Shown here: positions 1 to 10,098 of the stretch, in pieces
How the letters are laid out: each line of letters starts with the position of its first letter
Position numbering within the stretch: position 1 is the stretch's first letter
Origin: Gymnopus androsaceus JB14
Taxonomy: Eukaryota; Basidiomycota; Agaricomycetes; Agaricales; Omphalotaceae
Length of the DNA: 64,000 bases
Assembly (NCBI GenBank): GCA_009733575.1
Contig: ML769445.1
Location: forward strand, 207,196 to 271,195
Reading direction: 5' to 3'
Position numbers and translations under genes: made by a program
Notes under the pieces: generated by a model
Databases searched by the model: none
Seen by the model: the letters and a program-made list of their open reading frames with translations, nothing else
What the model was told of the DNA's origin: nothing

Positions 1-26
1 GCATTTAATCATATCATACTTTGCAG

Positions 27-1851
27 ATAGATCTTCTCGGATGGATGGCTCGTACAGCTCTTGAGCTCATTGGCCAGTCGGGTTTCGGGTATTCTTTCGA
101 CAACATGGTAGAAGATGTGCCAAAGCACAAATACAGTATAGTCATGAAGGAATTGCAGTATGTGTTTGGATTCTACATCATTTCAAACACTTACTGTTTT
201 ATAGACCAACATTAACTCGCTTAGGGTTTGGAAGGATTTACATACTCCCATTGGCCATAAAGCTTTTACCCACAAATGTTCGCACCTTCATCATGAACAT
301 CACTCCCTGGAAAACCCTCCATGATGCTCGAGACATGATTAACTACATGCATAACCTGTCTGTCTCAATTTACGAAGAAAAGAAACGCGCACTTGAAGCG
401 GGAGATGAGGCCGTGACGAGGCAAATTGGACAGGGGAAAGATCTTATGAGCATCCTGAGTACGTGTACTTCGTTTCCTACTAGTCCATGTTGTGTCCTGA
501 AACAACTGATTTGGCAGTGAGAGAGAACATGAAAGCTGACGATGAAGACAAGCTCAAAGAAAGCGAACTCATTGCACAAGTTTGTATTTCTATGGCATTT
601 AATTGTTACTTTCAACTCTAATCTCTTGTTAGATATCGTAAGTCTTCATTTACTAGGAGCTAGTCTGGAGCATTGTATGAATCATGCTCTTCCAGGACCT
701 TTATATTCGCTGCAATGGAAACTACCTCTGTGAGTGTGGATCCAGTGTTGACCTGTCGTGCTAGCTCTGATATAATAACCCTGACCTGAAAAGACCGCCA
801 TGGCTCGTATCCTCCATCTATTAGCTCTCCATCCGGATGTCCAGGACAAACTGCGGCAAGAGATCACTAGCGCTCGAAAAGAATTTGAAGGTGGAAGATT
901 GAGTTACGATGTATTAGTCGCGCTTCCATTTCTAGACGCTGTGTGCAGAGAGACCTTGCGACTGTACGCATGTATCTCTATTAAATGGAAATTCGCTGAC
1001 TTTTATTCCACGAACAAGGTACCCGGCGGCGCCCACCATACTCCGAAGGTGTGTTTTCATGTTCTATGAACTCTGACAGTCAGTGTTTACCATAAACGAC
1101 TCCAGGTCCACCGAAGACGTTGTAGTACCGATCTCGCGTCCCGTTCGCGGAAAAGATGGGACTGAAATCACGGAAGTCTTCCTTCCCAAGTCAACTCCAG
1201 TCGTGATATCGGTATTTTATTTCAATTTTATTAGGTCTTTATGCTCTAAATACGTACTATTTCCTCCAGCTCCTAAATGCAAATAGATCTCCAGAGCTAT
1301 GGGGACCAGGTCAAACTCATTTATTCATATCCTATTCCGCCACTCACCATACGATATTGCCTGTTTCTAGACGTACTGGAGTGGAAACCTGAACGCTGGC
1401 TTTCACCGCTGCCTGATTCTGTTACAGATTCCAAAAGTCCTGGCGTTTATTCTCACCTGTAAGCAAAATTCGACTTATCTTAATGTTTATGAAGCTTAGT
1501 GTCCACCTAGTATGACTTTCAGTGGCGGAAGTCGCTCATGCATGTGAGAGAGCCTGTACAAATTCTTCCTTGTCTACATAATCTTGATTATTTCTGTGTT
1601 ACACAGTGGGTTCAAGTTCTCGCAACTGGAAATGAGTGCGTATCATAATCTTTTTTTCTCAATGACATCTGCTCAGTGATCCTGTCCGATCAGAGGCCGT
1701 CATCTCTATGTTGATGGAAAACTTCAAGTTTTCGCTTCCACCCAACAAGAAAATTCTGTGGCAAATGGCTGCAGTTGCTAGTCCCGTCGTTGCTGAAGGC
1801 AATGGGTATCCTGAGTTGCCGTTGATTGTCGAGTCGGTGAATTGCGTCTGA
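27..1851 (+). CDS. Cytochrome P450, class E (5' end outside window)
   Basis: Haem-thiolate monooxygenase, normally ER-anchored and fed electrons by P450 reductase; the substrate cannot be told from sequence. The window begins in an intron and the first visible exon starts after ttgcag at 26. Landmarks in order: the GWMARTALELIGQSG segment, the I-helix motif AAMETTS near 705-730, the K-helix ETLRL (ExxR) near 950-960, the PERW segment near 1390, and the haem loop FSGGSRSCIGFKFS, whose CIG codons are split by an intron at about 1535-1608. Reading stays open through at least eight small exons to the TGA at 1849-1851, so this copy looks functional where visible. It is a tandem paralogue of the gene at 2667-5474, with the same intron positions. 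The anchor and substrate-recognition region 1 lie upstream of the window. Confidence 0.9.
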
Positions 1852-2666
1852 TTTTGAATAGCCCTTTAGTAGATGCTTTTTTCTACTTTTTGTGATCTTA
1901 GTATAAAAATGTCTGTACATGGGATGGTACGTCACAATACGTGGCAAGCACGATGGATTCTTTGGCGACAAGAAATCCGGTTGAAAAAAAGAGGTGTTAC
2001 AGTTTATACCAGAATGGAATATACCTGGTGCACCATGCTTCGCTCCCTGGGTCTTCCCTCGAGTTGGTCATTGTTTTAGTCAGTCCTGTGCATAGAATTC
2101 TGCCTAGCATGAGGTACGAAGTCAAAGGTCGTCTCGTCCTTGTTTTCTCCGATTTTCCTAGTTTACTATTGCAAGGTTGAATCTTTGCACTGTGCCAAAA
2201 AAAAAAAAAAAGGCCGATGCCAAGGTATACGGAAAACACTCCATGAGTGATATGTATCTACTGCTGAAGCTGAGGCTGAAGCTGTTTACTATGTACGCTG
2301 TGCTGGTGATTCAATGATGAGCTTGAATACAAGCACTTCAGCACCTGCTGTTCATACTACATGTATTCCAGTACAACTTGGGCACTAGTATCCTCGATCT
2401 GCCAAACATCAGTGAGCTTGAGGGCCTGGTTATGGTGCTCTTGAAGTTGGTCATGCTCAAAAAGTCTAGGAACCTCCGGTGTTCAGACTTTGGACCGTAG
2501 CATGCATTAAAATCTTCCTTCCTTCCTTCCCGCATCGGGAAAATTCTAGGAACCTCCGGTCTTCAGATCTTGGACCGTAGCGTGTAATAAAATCTTCCTT
2601 CCTTCTTTCCTTCCTTCCCTCATTTCCAGTGGAACCAAGTACCAGCCAAACCCCGGCCTGACAAAC
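1852..2666. other. Intergenic spacer between the tandem P450 genes
   Basis: No supported gene. It holds an A14 run near 2198-2211, a short gctgaagctgagg repeat near 2263, and the 80-bp tandem duplication listed separately. The promoter of the second P450 must lie here. Confidence 0.6.
2461..2620. repeat. 80-bp tandem duplication with CCTT tracts
   Basis: Two direct copies begin at 2461 and 2541. Both contain tctaggaacctccggt, then a ttggaccgtag block, and both end in a CCTT-rich tract. They differ at a few positions, so the duplication is not brand new. The array ends about 45 bp before the ATG of the second P450, so it lies in that gene's promoter or 5' leader. Confidence 0.85.
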
Positions 2667-5474
2667 ATGTCGTTCCTCTCTCATTCACGCGGTTCCATTG
2701 ACCTCAACTTTGCCAGCGCCTTGGGGAGCCTCGTCTTCATCGTTCTTTCAGCAAGCCTTTGGACTGCGTTTTACTATCGCAGAAAGAGACATGCTGGCTC
2801 ATCGTTGAGTCAACTTCCAGGGCCAAAAATGAAATCATGGATGAAAGGTGAACGTCTTCACACTGCTCCGAGCATAAATCTCAGGCCATAGTAGGTAACC
2901 ACATGCAGATTTTCAACTTGAAGCATGGGTGGGCGTTTCACAAAATGTTGGCAGAACAATGTAGGTTTCTTCTCTACATCCGATTTGAAGATGCGGCGAT
3001 TAAAGCTTTTATAGACGGGTCTGCTGTCCTTGTCAAGGGACTCCTAGGGGTAAGCAGGCACGGTCTTGGAGCAAGTTACTACATTTACTACATCTTTCCT
3101 GACAGAGAAAGCAATTGTACACATTCGATTCAAAACTCATTTATCATATTTTGGTAAAGGTAAAATTTATGTTATTTAACTGCATGCCGATGTTAAATCG
3201 TGTTAGGACGGGTCCTCGTTTGAGCCCCTTCAAATCGAGTGCGTATTTCCGTATCAGCTTCGTGACAACTAGCGAATTCGACTATCAGATCCTTGCTTGT
3301 GTTTTTCGGAAAGGGAATGACGGGTACAGTCGGTGACCACCATCGAAAGCAGCGCAAGATGCTGAACCCAGTCTTTTCAATTGCCCATATGCGATCAATG
3401 TGTGAGTTGACAAAATGCCCAGTCAAAACAATTCTTTATACATCTTTCTGTAATAGTGCCAATCTTTTACGACGTAGTCGACCAGGTATGATGGCACAAT
3501 ATTCCATAGAAGTTGGAACTCTTGCGCTAAAATAAGTATCTTTGCATGATAGTTGAAAATTGCACTGGCTTATCGAGTTCAAGACGGACCTCAAGAAGTT
3601 AGATGATTCACAGTTATTATGAGTTATCATCCATTCACTCATCATATTGCAGATAAATCTTCTCGGTTGGATGGCTCGCACAGCTCTTGAGCTCATCGGT
3701 CAATCGGGTTTCGGCTATTCGTTCGACGACATGGTAGAAGATACGCCGAAGCACAAATACAGTATAGTCATGAAGGAATTTTTGTATACATTTTTGAACT
3801 TTCTTCATCATTTCAAACTAAACTCTTACTGTTGCTATACAGACCAACGTTAGCTCACTTGGGGTTTGGAAGGATCTACATACTTCCATTAGCCGTCAAG
3901 CTCTTATCCGCAAAGGTTCGCACTTTCATCATGAACATCACACCCTGGAAAGCTCTTCATGATGCTCGGGACATGATCAACTATATGCATGACCTGTCTG
4001 TCGCAATTTACGAAGAAAAGAAGCGCGCGCTCGAAGAGGGAGATGAGGCCATGGCGAGACAAATTGGACAGGGTAAAGATCTTATAAGCATCATGAGCAC
4101 GTATATTTCCTACTACTAGAGTCCATTTTGTGTTCTAAAATAACTGTTTAGTGAGAGAGAATATGAAAGCTGACGATGAAGACAAGCTCGACGAAGAGGA
4201 AATCATTGCACAAGTTCGTATCTTTAACATATACTCGAGTAATCGTTCTCAACTCGAAATCTCATGTCAGATGTCGTAGGTCTTCATTTACCACATGCTA
4301 GTCTCGAACACTGCATGAATTACACTCTTCAAGGACCTTTATATTTGCTGCAATGGACACCACCTCTGTGAGTGTGGATCCAGTGCTGACCCGTCGTGCT
4401 AGCTCTGATATAATAATACTCACCTGTCAAGAGCGCCATGTCTCGTATCCTCCAACTATTAGCTCTCCATCCGGATATCCAGGACAAGCTGCGACAAGAG
4501 ATCTCCAACGCGCGAAAAGAACATCACGGTAGAGACTTGAGCTACGACGTATTGGTCGCGCTTCCGTCTCTAGACGCTGTGTGCAGAGAGACCTTGCGAC
4601 TGTGCGTATATATCTTTATTAAATGGCGAATTCACTGACTTCATGAGCAAGGTATCCACCGTTGTCCACCATGCTCCGAAGGTGTGCTTTTATGTTCTAT
4701 GAACTTGCTGGATAATCGGTGCTTACCATAAACAGGTCCACCGAAGACGTTGTAGTACCACTCTCACATCCCGTTCGCGGCAAGGATGGGACTGAAATCA
4801 CGGAAATCTTCCTTCCCAGGTCCACTCCAGTCTTGATATCGGTAATTCTTCTCCGAGTATTTAGGTTTTGTGCTCTAAAATGCAAATTTCTCTAGATCCT
4901 AAACGCAAATAGATCTTCAGAGCTATGGGGACCAGGTAAAACTCATCTATTCTTTGCTATGACGTCACTCAGCCATATGCGATCCGTTTTCAGACGCACT
5001 GGAATGGAAACCTGAACGCTGGCTTTTACCACTGCCTGATTCTATTACAGATTCCAAAACTCCTGGCGTTTATTCTCACCTGTAAGCAAAATCCGTCTTA
5101 TTCTCAAACGTTCAAGAAGTTTAGTGTCCATCTAGTATGACTTTCAGTGGCGGAAGTCGCTCTTGCATGTAAGAACCTGTCCAAACTCCTTCTTGTCTAA
5201 ATAATCTTGATTACTATTTCTGTATCTACAGTGGGTTCAAGTTCTCGCAACTAGAAATGAGTGGGTATCGCTTTCTCTTTTTCTCAAAAACTTACGCTCA
5301 ATGATCCTGGCTGAAGAGGCCGTCATCTCCATGCTGGTGGAAAGCTTCGAGTTTTCGCTTCCACCCAACAAGAGCATTGTTTGGCAAATGGCTTCAGTTG
5401 CTAGTCCCGTTGTTGTTGAAGGCAATGGGCATCCCGAGTTGCCGTTGATTGTCGAGTCGGTGAAACGCGTCTGA
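2667..5474 (+). CDS. Cytochrome P450, class E, tandem paralogue
   Basis: Complete microsomal-type P450. The ATG at 2667 opens a hydrophobic anchor (LGSLVFIVLSASLWTAFYY) followed by the proline hinge LPGPK. Later exons give QLYTFDSKLIYHILVK, FFGKGMTGTVGDHHRKQRKM (helix C WxxxR-like region), NPVFSIAHMRSM, the GWMARTALELIGQSG exon at 3654 onward, the I-helix AAMDTTS near 4345, ETLRL (ExxR) near 4595, PERW near 5015, and the haem loop FSGGSRSCIGFKFS split by an intron near 5168-5231. It ends at the TGA at 5472-5474. About fifteen small exons are needed. It is very similar to the upstream copy in both exons and introns. The substrate is unknown; basidiomycetes have large P450 sets for secondary metabolites and xenobiotics. 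Confidence 0.9.
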
Positions 5475-5572
5475 TTCTTTTTATTACCTGAAATTTTTCT
5501 ACCTTTGTAATGTTACTACAAAACAACTGCAAAACGCAAGCAAAATATTCGAGTCGAGGTCAAAGCTGTACA

Positions 5573-5586
5573 TATTTATATTTAAG
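5573..5586 (+). promoter_or_regulatory. TATA-like element of the HSP60 promoter
   Basis: AT-rich tatttatatttaag, about 140 bp upstream of the HSP60 ATG and just upstream of the heat-shock elements. Assignment by position only. Confidence 0.35.
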
Positions 5587-5599
5587 TGATGCGTGAGAC

Positions 5600-5612
5600 T
5601 TCGGACTCGGAA
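5600..5612 (+). promoter_or_regulatory. Gap-type heat-shock element
   Basis: TTC-n7-GAA (ttcggactcggaa), the spacing of a gap-type HSF1 site, 27 bp upstream of the perfect element. It is supportive together with that element but weak alone. Confidence 0.45.
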
Positions 5613-5638
5613 GCACACGCCGTACCGACCGGTCCGGA

Positions 5639-5651
5639 TTCTGGAAACTTC
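5639..5651 (+). promoter_or_regulatory. Perfect heat-shock element upstream of HSP60
   Basis: ttctggaaacttc fits TTC-nn-GAA-nn-TTC exactly: three inverted pentamers, the HSF1 trimer site. It lies 75 bp upstream of the HSP60 ATG at 5727, a sensible place for heat-inducible control of a chaperonin. Confidence 0.75.
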
Positions 5652-5726
5652 CGTCAGCTTTTTTTTTCAAGCGCGCGTTATTTCTTGCTTTCATTCCTCA
5701 TCTTCTTCGTTCACATCTCAAAAAAA

Positions 5727-7675
5727 ATGCATCACCTGTCGACCACTTCTTCTAGGTCTCTCCGCCGCGCAGCTGCTAAAGCCGCAAAGCCCTCGTTAAC
5801 TCGTGGCGCTCACAAGGAGATCAAGTTTTCGAACGAGGGCAGAGCCAGCATTTTGAAGGGTGTCGACGTCCTCGCCAACGCGGTCAGTGTTACACTAGGC
5901 CCCAAAGGTATTATCCTTCTCTTAAAAAGTTTTGCGAATGCTCAATATGATTTCCAGGTCGTAATGTCATCATTGAGCAGTCGTTTGGTGGCCCAAAAAT
6001 TACCAAGGGTGCGTAGAAAATGTTTGTGCATTGAGATACTACTGACGCGACAACTTTGCAGACGGTGTCACTGTAGCAAAGTCCATTACACTACAAGACA
6101 AGTTTGAAAATCTTGGTGCACGGTAAGTATTTTGACACGTAAGGTCTGAACTATGACTAACTTGTGTTCAGTCTTGTCCAAGACGTGGCTCAAAAGACCA
6201 ATGAAATAGCTGGTGACGGCACAACTACTGCTACTGTCCTTGCACGCGCCATTTATTCCGAAGGTGTCAAAAATGTTGCAGCAGGATGCAATCCCATGGA
6301 CCTTCGTCGCGGTTCTCAGGCTGCTGTCGAACGTGTCGTTGAATTCCTAGCTTCGCAGACCAAAACGATCACAACCACTGCCGAGATTGCCCAGGTCGCA
6401 ACCATTTCAGCAAACGGTGATACTCACGTCGGTAACCTCATTGCCCAGGCCATGGAAAAGGTCGGGAAGGAAGGTGTGATCACCGTGAAGGAGGGAAAAA
6501 CCATTGAAGACGAGATTGAAGTAACGGAAGGCATGCGCTTCGACCGTGGATTTATTTCACCCTACTTCATCACCGATGTGAAGGGGCAAAAGGTCGAATT
6601 CGAGAAACCTCTTATTCTTCTTTCTGAGAAGAAGATTTCGGCCCTACAGGATATTCTTCCTGCTCTCGAGCTTGCAGCTCAATCGCGTCGTCCTCTGCTC
6701 ATCATTGCCGAGGATATCGACGGTGAGGCTCTTGCTGCCTGTATCGTTAACAAGCTTCGTGGACAGCTTGCTGTTGCTGCTGTCAAAGCACCTGGCTTTG
6801 GTGACAACCGCAAGTCCATTCTTGGTGATCTTGCCATCCTCACTGGCGGTACCGTCTTCACCGACGAAATTGACATCAAACTCGACAAAGCCACCCCAGA
6901 CATGTTCGGTACCACTGGAAGCGTCACCGTCACCAAGGAGGATACCATCTTCCTCAACGGTGAGGGTTCCAAGGATGCTATCCAGGCTCGCTGCGAACAG
7001 CTCCGTGCCCTCGTCGCCGATCCTACTACCTCTGACTACGACCGTACCCGTCTCCAAGAGCGACTTGCCAAGCTCTCTGGTGGTGTCGCTGTCATCAAGG
7101 TCGGTGGCTCCAGTGAAGTCGAAGTCGGTGAAAAGAAGGACCGCTACGACGATGCTCTGAATGCCACTCGTGCTGCCGTCGAGGAAGGTATTCTTCCTGG
7201 AGGTGGTGTCGCTCTTCTCAAAGCATCCCTCATGCTTAGCACCACCTCTCCTTCTCCTTCTTCCTCCGCCTCACCCGTCTCTCCGAACGCCATCCCCATC
7301 CCTACCGCCAACTTTGACCAAGACCTTGGTGTTTCCATTATCCGCCGCGCCATCTCTGGTCCTTCCCGTGCCATCCTCAACAACGCTGGCGAGGAGTCTA
7401 GTGTTATCGTTGGCACTCTGCTCTCGACCTACGGTGCGCCTGACAAGTTTGCCTGGGGTTACGACGCCAGCAAGGGTGAATACGTTGACATGATTAAGGC
7501 TGGTATCGTTGACCCGCTAAAGGTCGTTCGAACTGCGCTAGTTGACGCAGCTGGTGTTGCGAGCTTGTTGACGACAAGCGAGTGCTGTGTAGTTGATGCC
7601 CCAGAAGAGAAAGCCGCTAACCCTATGGCAGGCATGGGAGGAATGGGAGGCATGGGCGGCATGGGTGGATTCTAA
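5727..7675 (+). CDS. hsp60: Mitochondrial chaperonin HSP60
   Basis: Group I chaperonin of the mitochondrial matrix; refolds imported proteins with HSP10. Four exons (5727-5907, 5958-6008, 6062-6122, 6172-7675) sum to 1,797 nt, or 598 aa, normal for the family. The N-terminus ([20 protein letters not shown]) is basic and Ser-rich, as expected of a mitochondrial presequence. It is followed by the GroEL core: [37 protein letters not shown], the ATP-site [11 protein letters not shown], and the tail [14 protein letters not shown] typical of GroEL/HSP60. The first intron splits the Gly of GPKGRNV. Two heat-shock elements precede the gene. A Ser/Pro-rich insert ([19 protein letters not shown]) near residue 460 is longer than usual but in frame. 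The call is very secure. Confidence 0.98.
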
Positions 7676-8244
7676 GCTCACTTTGATGCTTGTTTCTGCT
7701 CTATGCTCCTTGAATTATTGTCGGTTATCGTTCTCGCAATGGGGCGGATAGAGGATGTCGCGCCCATTGTGTTTAGAAAAAAGATATGATGCTCTCACTT
7801 TTTAACACCTTTGGGATATTTCGTGCGATGTTTTCCGCTACTACGCTATTCAATGTATTACGATCTACACCACTTACATGTATTTCTTCTGCTAATAGAT
7901 GCAACCCCACTCATGGCATAATTTTTATTTCCTGCTCGTTCAAGACGTGTCGTCTTTCATGACCTGCCTGACGAACACTAATCTTCCTTTCCAATCACGC
8001 TTGGGCCGTGCCGTACGAACAAGATACTGGGGAAGAAACAACCTTAGACGACTTCTAAAGGAGTACGGGGTTGCTCTAGCCGTTATGTATAGCTACTCCA
8101 GCGCTATGAAAACTGTCTTTGATGACCATTGATGATCGAGCAGATTCCTATACTCTTGAGATAGTTCCAGTAAAGTCTTGGATAGCTTTCCGGTACGGAT
8201 TGTAATATTAAAGTGATAAATAATATGTAGGCGATAATAAATAT
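7676..8244. other. Convergent intergenic region (HSP60 / phosphatase)
   Basis: Holds the 3' ends of two convergent genes. A 77-codon open frame at 7899-8132 has no recognisable domain and no splice context, so I do not call it. AT-rich 3'-UTR sequence lies at both sides. Confidence 0.5.
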
Positions 8245-9821
8245 TTAAAGTACTTCTACCTGGCTTCTGCTATGACCAGCCCACGAATCACCAACAACCT
8301 CCCTCTGTTCATCCACAATAACCTCTTGGAAGTCAGCATACAACGCACTGACGACCTCACGCTCGTGCCATCTCTGGTTGGCTCCGGTGTGCTCAAGATC
8401 AACAATAGGTGTGAATGTGTAGTTTATTGAAAGGGCAGAGAGCACTCCTCCGTACGCATGAGAAATGCCTGTATCGATGATGATGATCTTTCCGTTACAG
8501 CGCGAAACGATGTTCTACATTCCGAAGTTTATTAGTCCTCGAGGGCAGTGGAACAGTATGAAGGACCTACATGAAAATCTGGTGTATGACCCATAATCAT
8601 TCTCCGCGTTCCAGTCTTTTTCAAAACCTCGTCGACATCCGCACAGGCTTTTTCATCGGGTTCAAGGGCCCAACCACGATACCATAACGGACCATTGGCA
8701 TCGTATAGCTCCTGCTCTTCTTTAGTGGTGCTTGAAGGCAGACCAGGATACGGATACGGGGGATGTGGAGGTGGCTGTTCTCTTCTCTGCAGCTTCCTCA
8801 ACAGCGACGTGCTCAGCTCATTAATTTTGCTCGGAAAAGGCGCCAAGTCTCTGTAAGTAGGAGACAGACCGCCGTGAACGAATGACAAGGCGGCATGCGA
8901 CAGTGGACCATTCTCGAGATCCAGCTCATGAACGTGCGAAGGTTCCTGCTGCTCCTCACCATCGAAATCCGGTTCAAGGTGAACATGAGAGCGAACCGGA
9001 GGGTAAGGAGTGTTGGGTGGTCCCAAGTAAGGATGTAACGGTAATCGACTTGCGGTCGTATAGTTATTTGCCCAAGAACGACCAATGCGGCCGGTAGAGA
9101 GCATGCGCTGCCTAGCTTCAATCGTACCAAAAGTTTTCAGCTCGGAGGGGTAGACGTATCTCCAGTCCCCGATCGCTATAAGCCAATGTGCTCAGCATTT
9201 GCAATCACTTTGAAGGCGCGAACTCACCATTCATCCTGCGAATAAGTTAGTCGATAATGAATTCCAATTTTTGAAGGCTTGAACTGACCATTCATGGTTA
9301 CCCAGATGAGAAAGAACGATACCTCCAGTTGCAAGCGCTTGCTCTCTTAATTGGTCCATCCAGGTGAAGAGCTTTATCGTGTCGTCTCCCCGGTCGATTA
9401 TGTCCCCAGTCTGACAAAAGAAATCGACGTTCCCAGACCAATTTCCAGACTCATCGACCACACCGGAAAAGTGCAAAACTCGTAGGCCATTGGGGTAATC
9501 TCCGTGAAGGTCTCCTACCGCCACGATGCGCCGAGTGAAAGGACGGAGAGCACTGGGATCCTCTAATGAATGGTGCTCTTGTGAATGTTCCACTTGCGAG
9601 GAAGTCTGCTGAGTGAGGATATCCTGAGCAAGGCCATGTAAAAGCGACATATGTTCTTGAAGATGCTCAGTATAAGCATTATGAAGGAGCGACTGAAGCT
9701 GGAGGTGCAGGCCATGAAGGTGCATATAATACAGCGCGCAGAAGAAAGGCACTATTACTATTATGATCCAAGCCCGGGATCTTGCAGCGCGTGGGGGGGC
9801 CTGTGTCTGTGGAGGGGCCAT
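8245..9821 (-). CDS. Shewanella-like (Shelph-type) PPP metallophosphatase
   Basis: Calcineurin-like phosphoesterase of the PPP superfamily, bacterial-like Shelph branch. Exons on the minus strand: 9821-9289, an 8-nt micro-exon 9235-9228, 9175-8571 and 8514-8245, totalling 1,416 nt (471 aa). The protein starts with a basic patch and a single transmembrane helix (WIIIVIVPFFCALYYMHLHG, residues ~18-37), so it is probably a type II membrane or secretory-pathway protein. Metal-binding motifs appear in order: GDLHGD, GDIIDRGDDT, GNHEWMNAIGDWRYV, FVHGGLSP, and GHTPDFHNIVSRCNGK followed by DTG. The micro-exon is required to rebuild NHEWMNAIGDW. Substrate unknown; characterised relatives are phosphoprotein phosphatases. 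I chose the first ATG because it places the anchor at the N-terminus. Confidence 0.9.
9228..9235 (-). other. 8-nt micro-exon of the phosphatase gene
   Basis: On the minus strand, gatgaatg lies between cgcag and gtgagt. Including it joins NHEW to MNAIGDWRYV, matching the conserved helix after the GNHE metal ligand. Leaving it out breaks the frame. Confidence 0.85.
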
Positions 9822-10098
9822 GAAGGTAGCTTAGAAGGAAACCTGGAGAAGGAGATAGCGCTCGTGTTTTTCCCGCGCCCCGACGTTTCAATGTAGATCC
9901 ATTGAGAAACTCTACAACTATGGCAGTGCCATTTCAAGGTTGAACTGCCCTCTGGTGCATCGATGCCATGTACATCTCCATATTTTAAATACAAATATAA
10001 ACAATACAAGACCTACAATTGTTGTACAAGAATAACACTACACTAGATGCCCTTTATATGCATACTTTTACAGCACCAGTTCTACCAATATCTATAGT

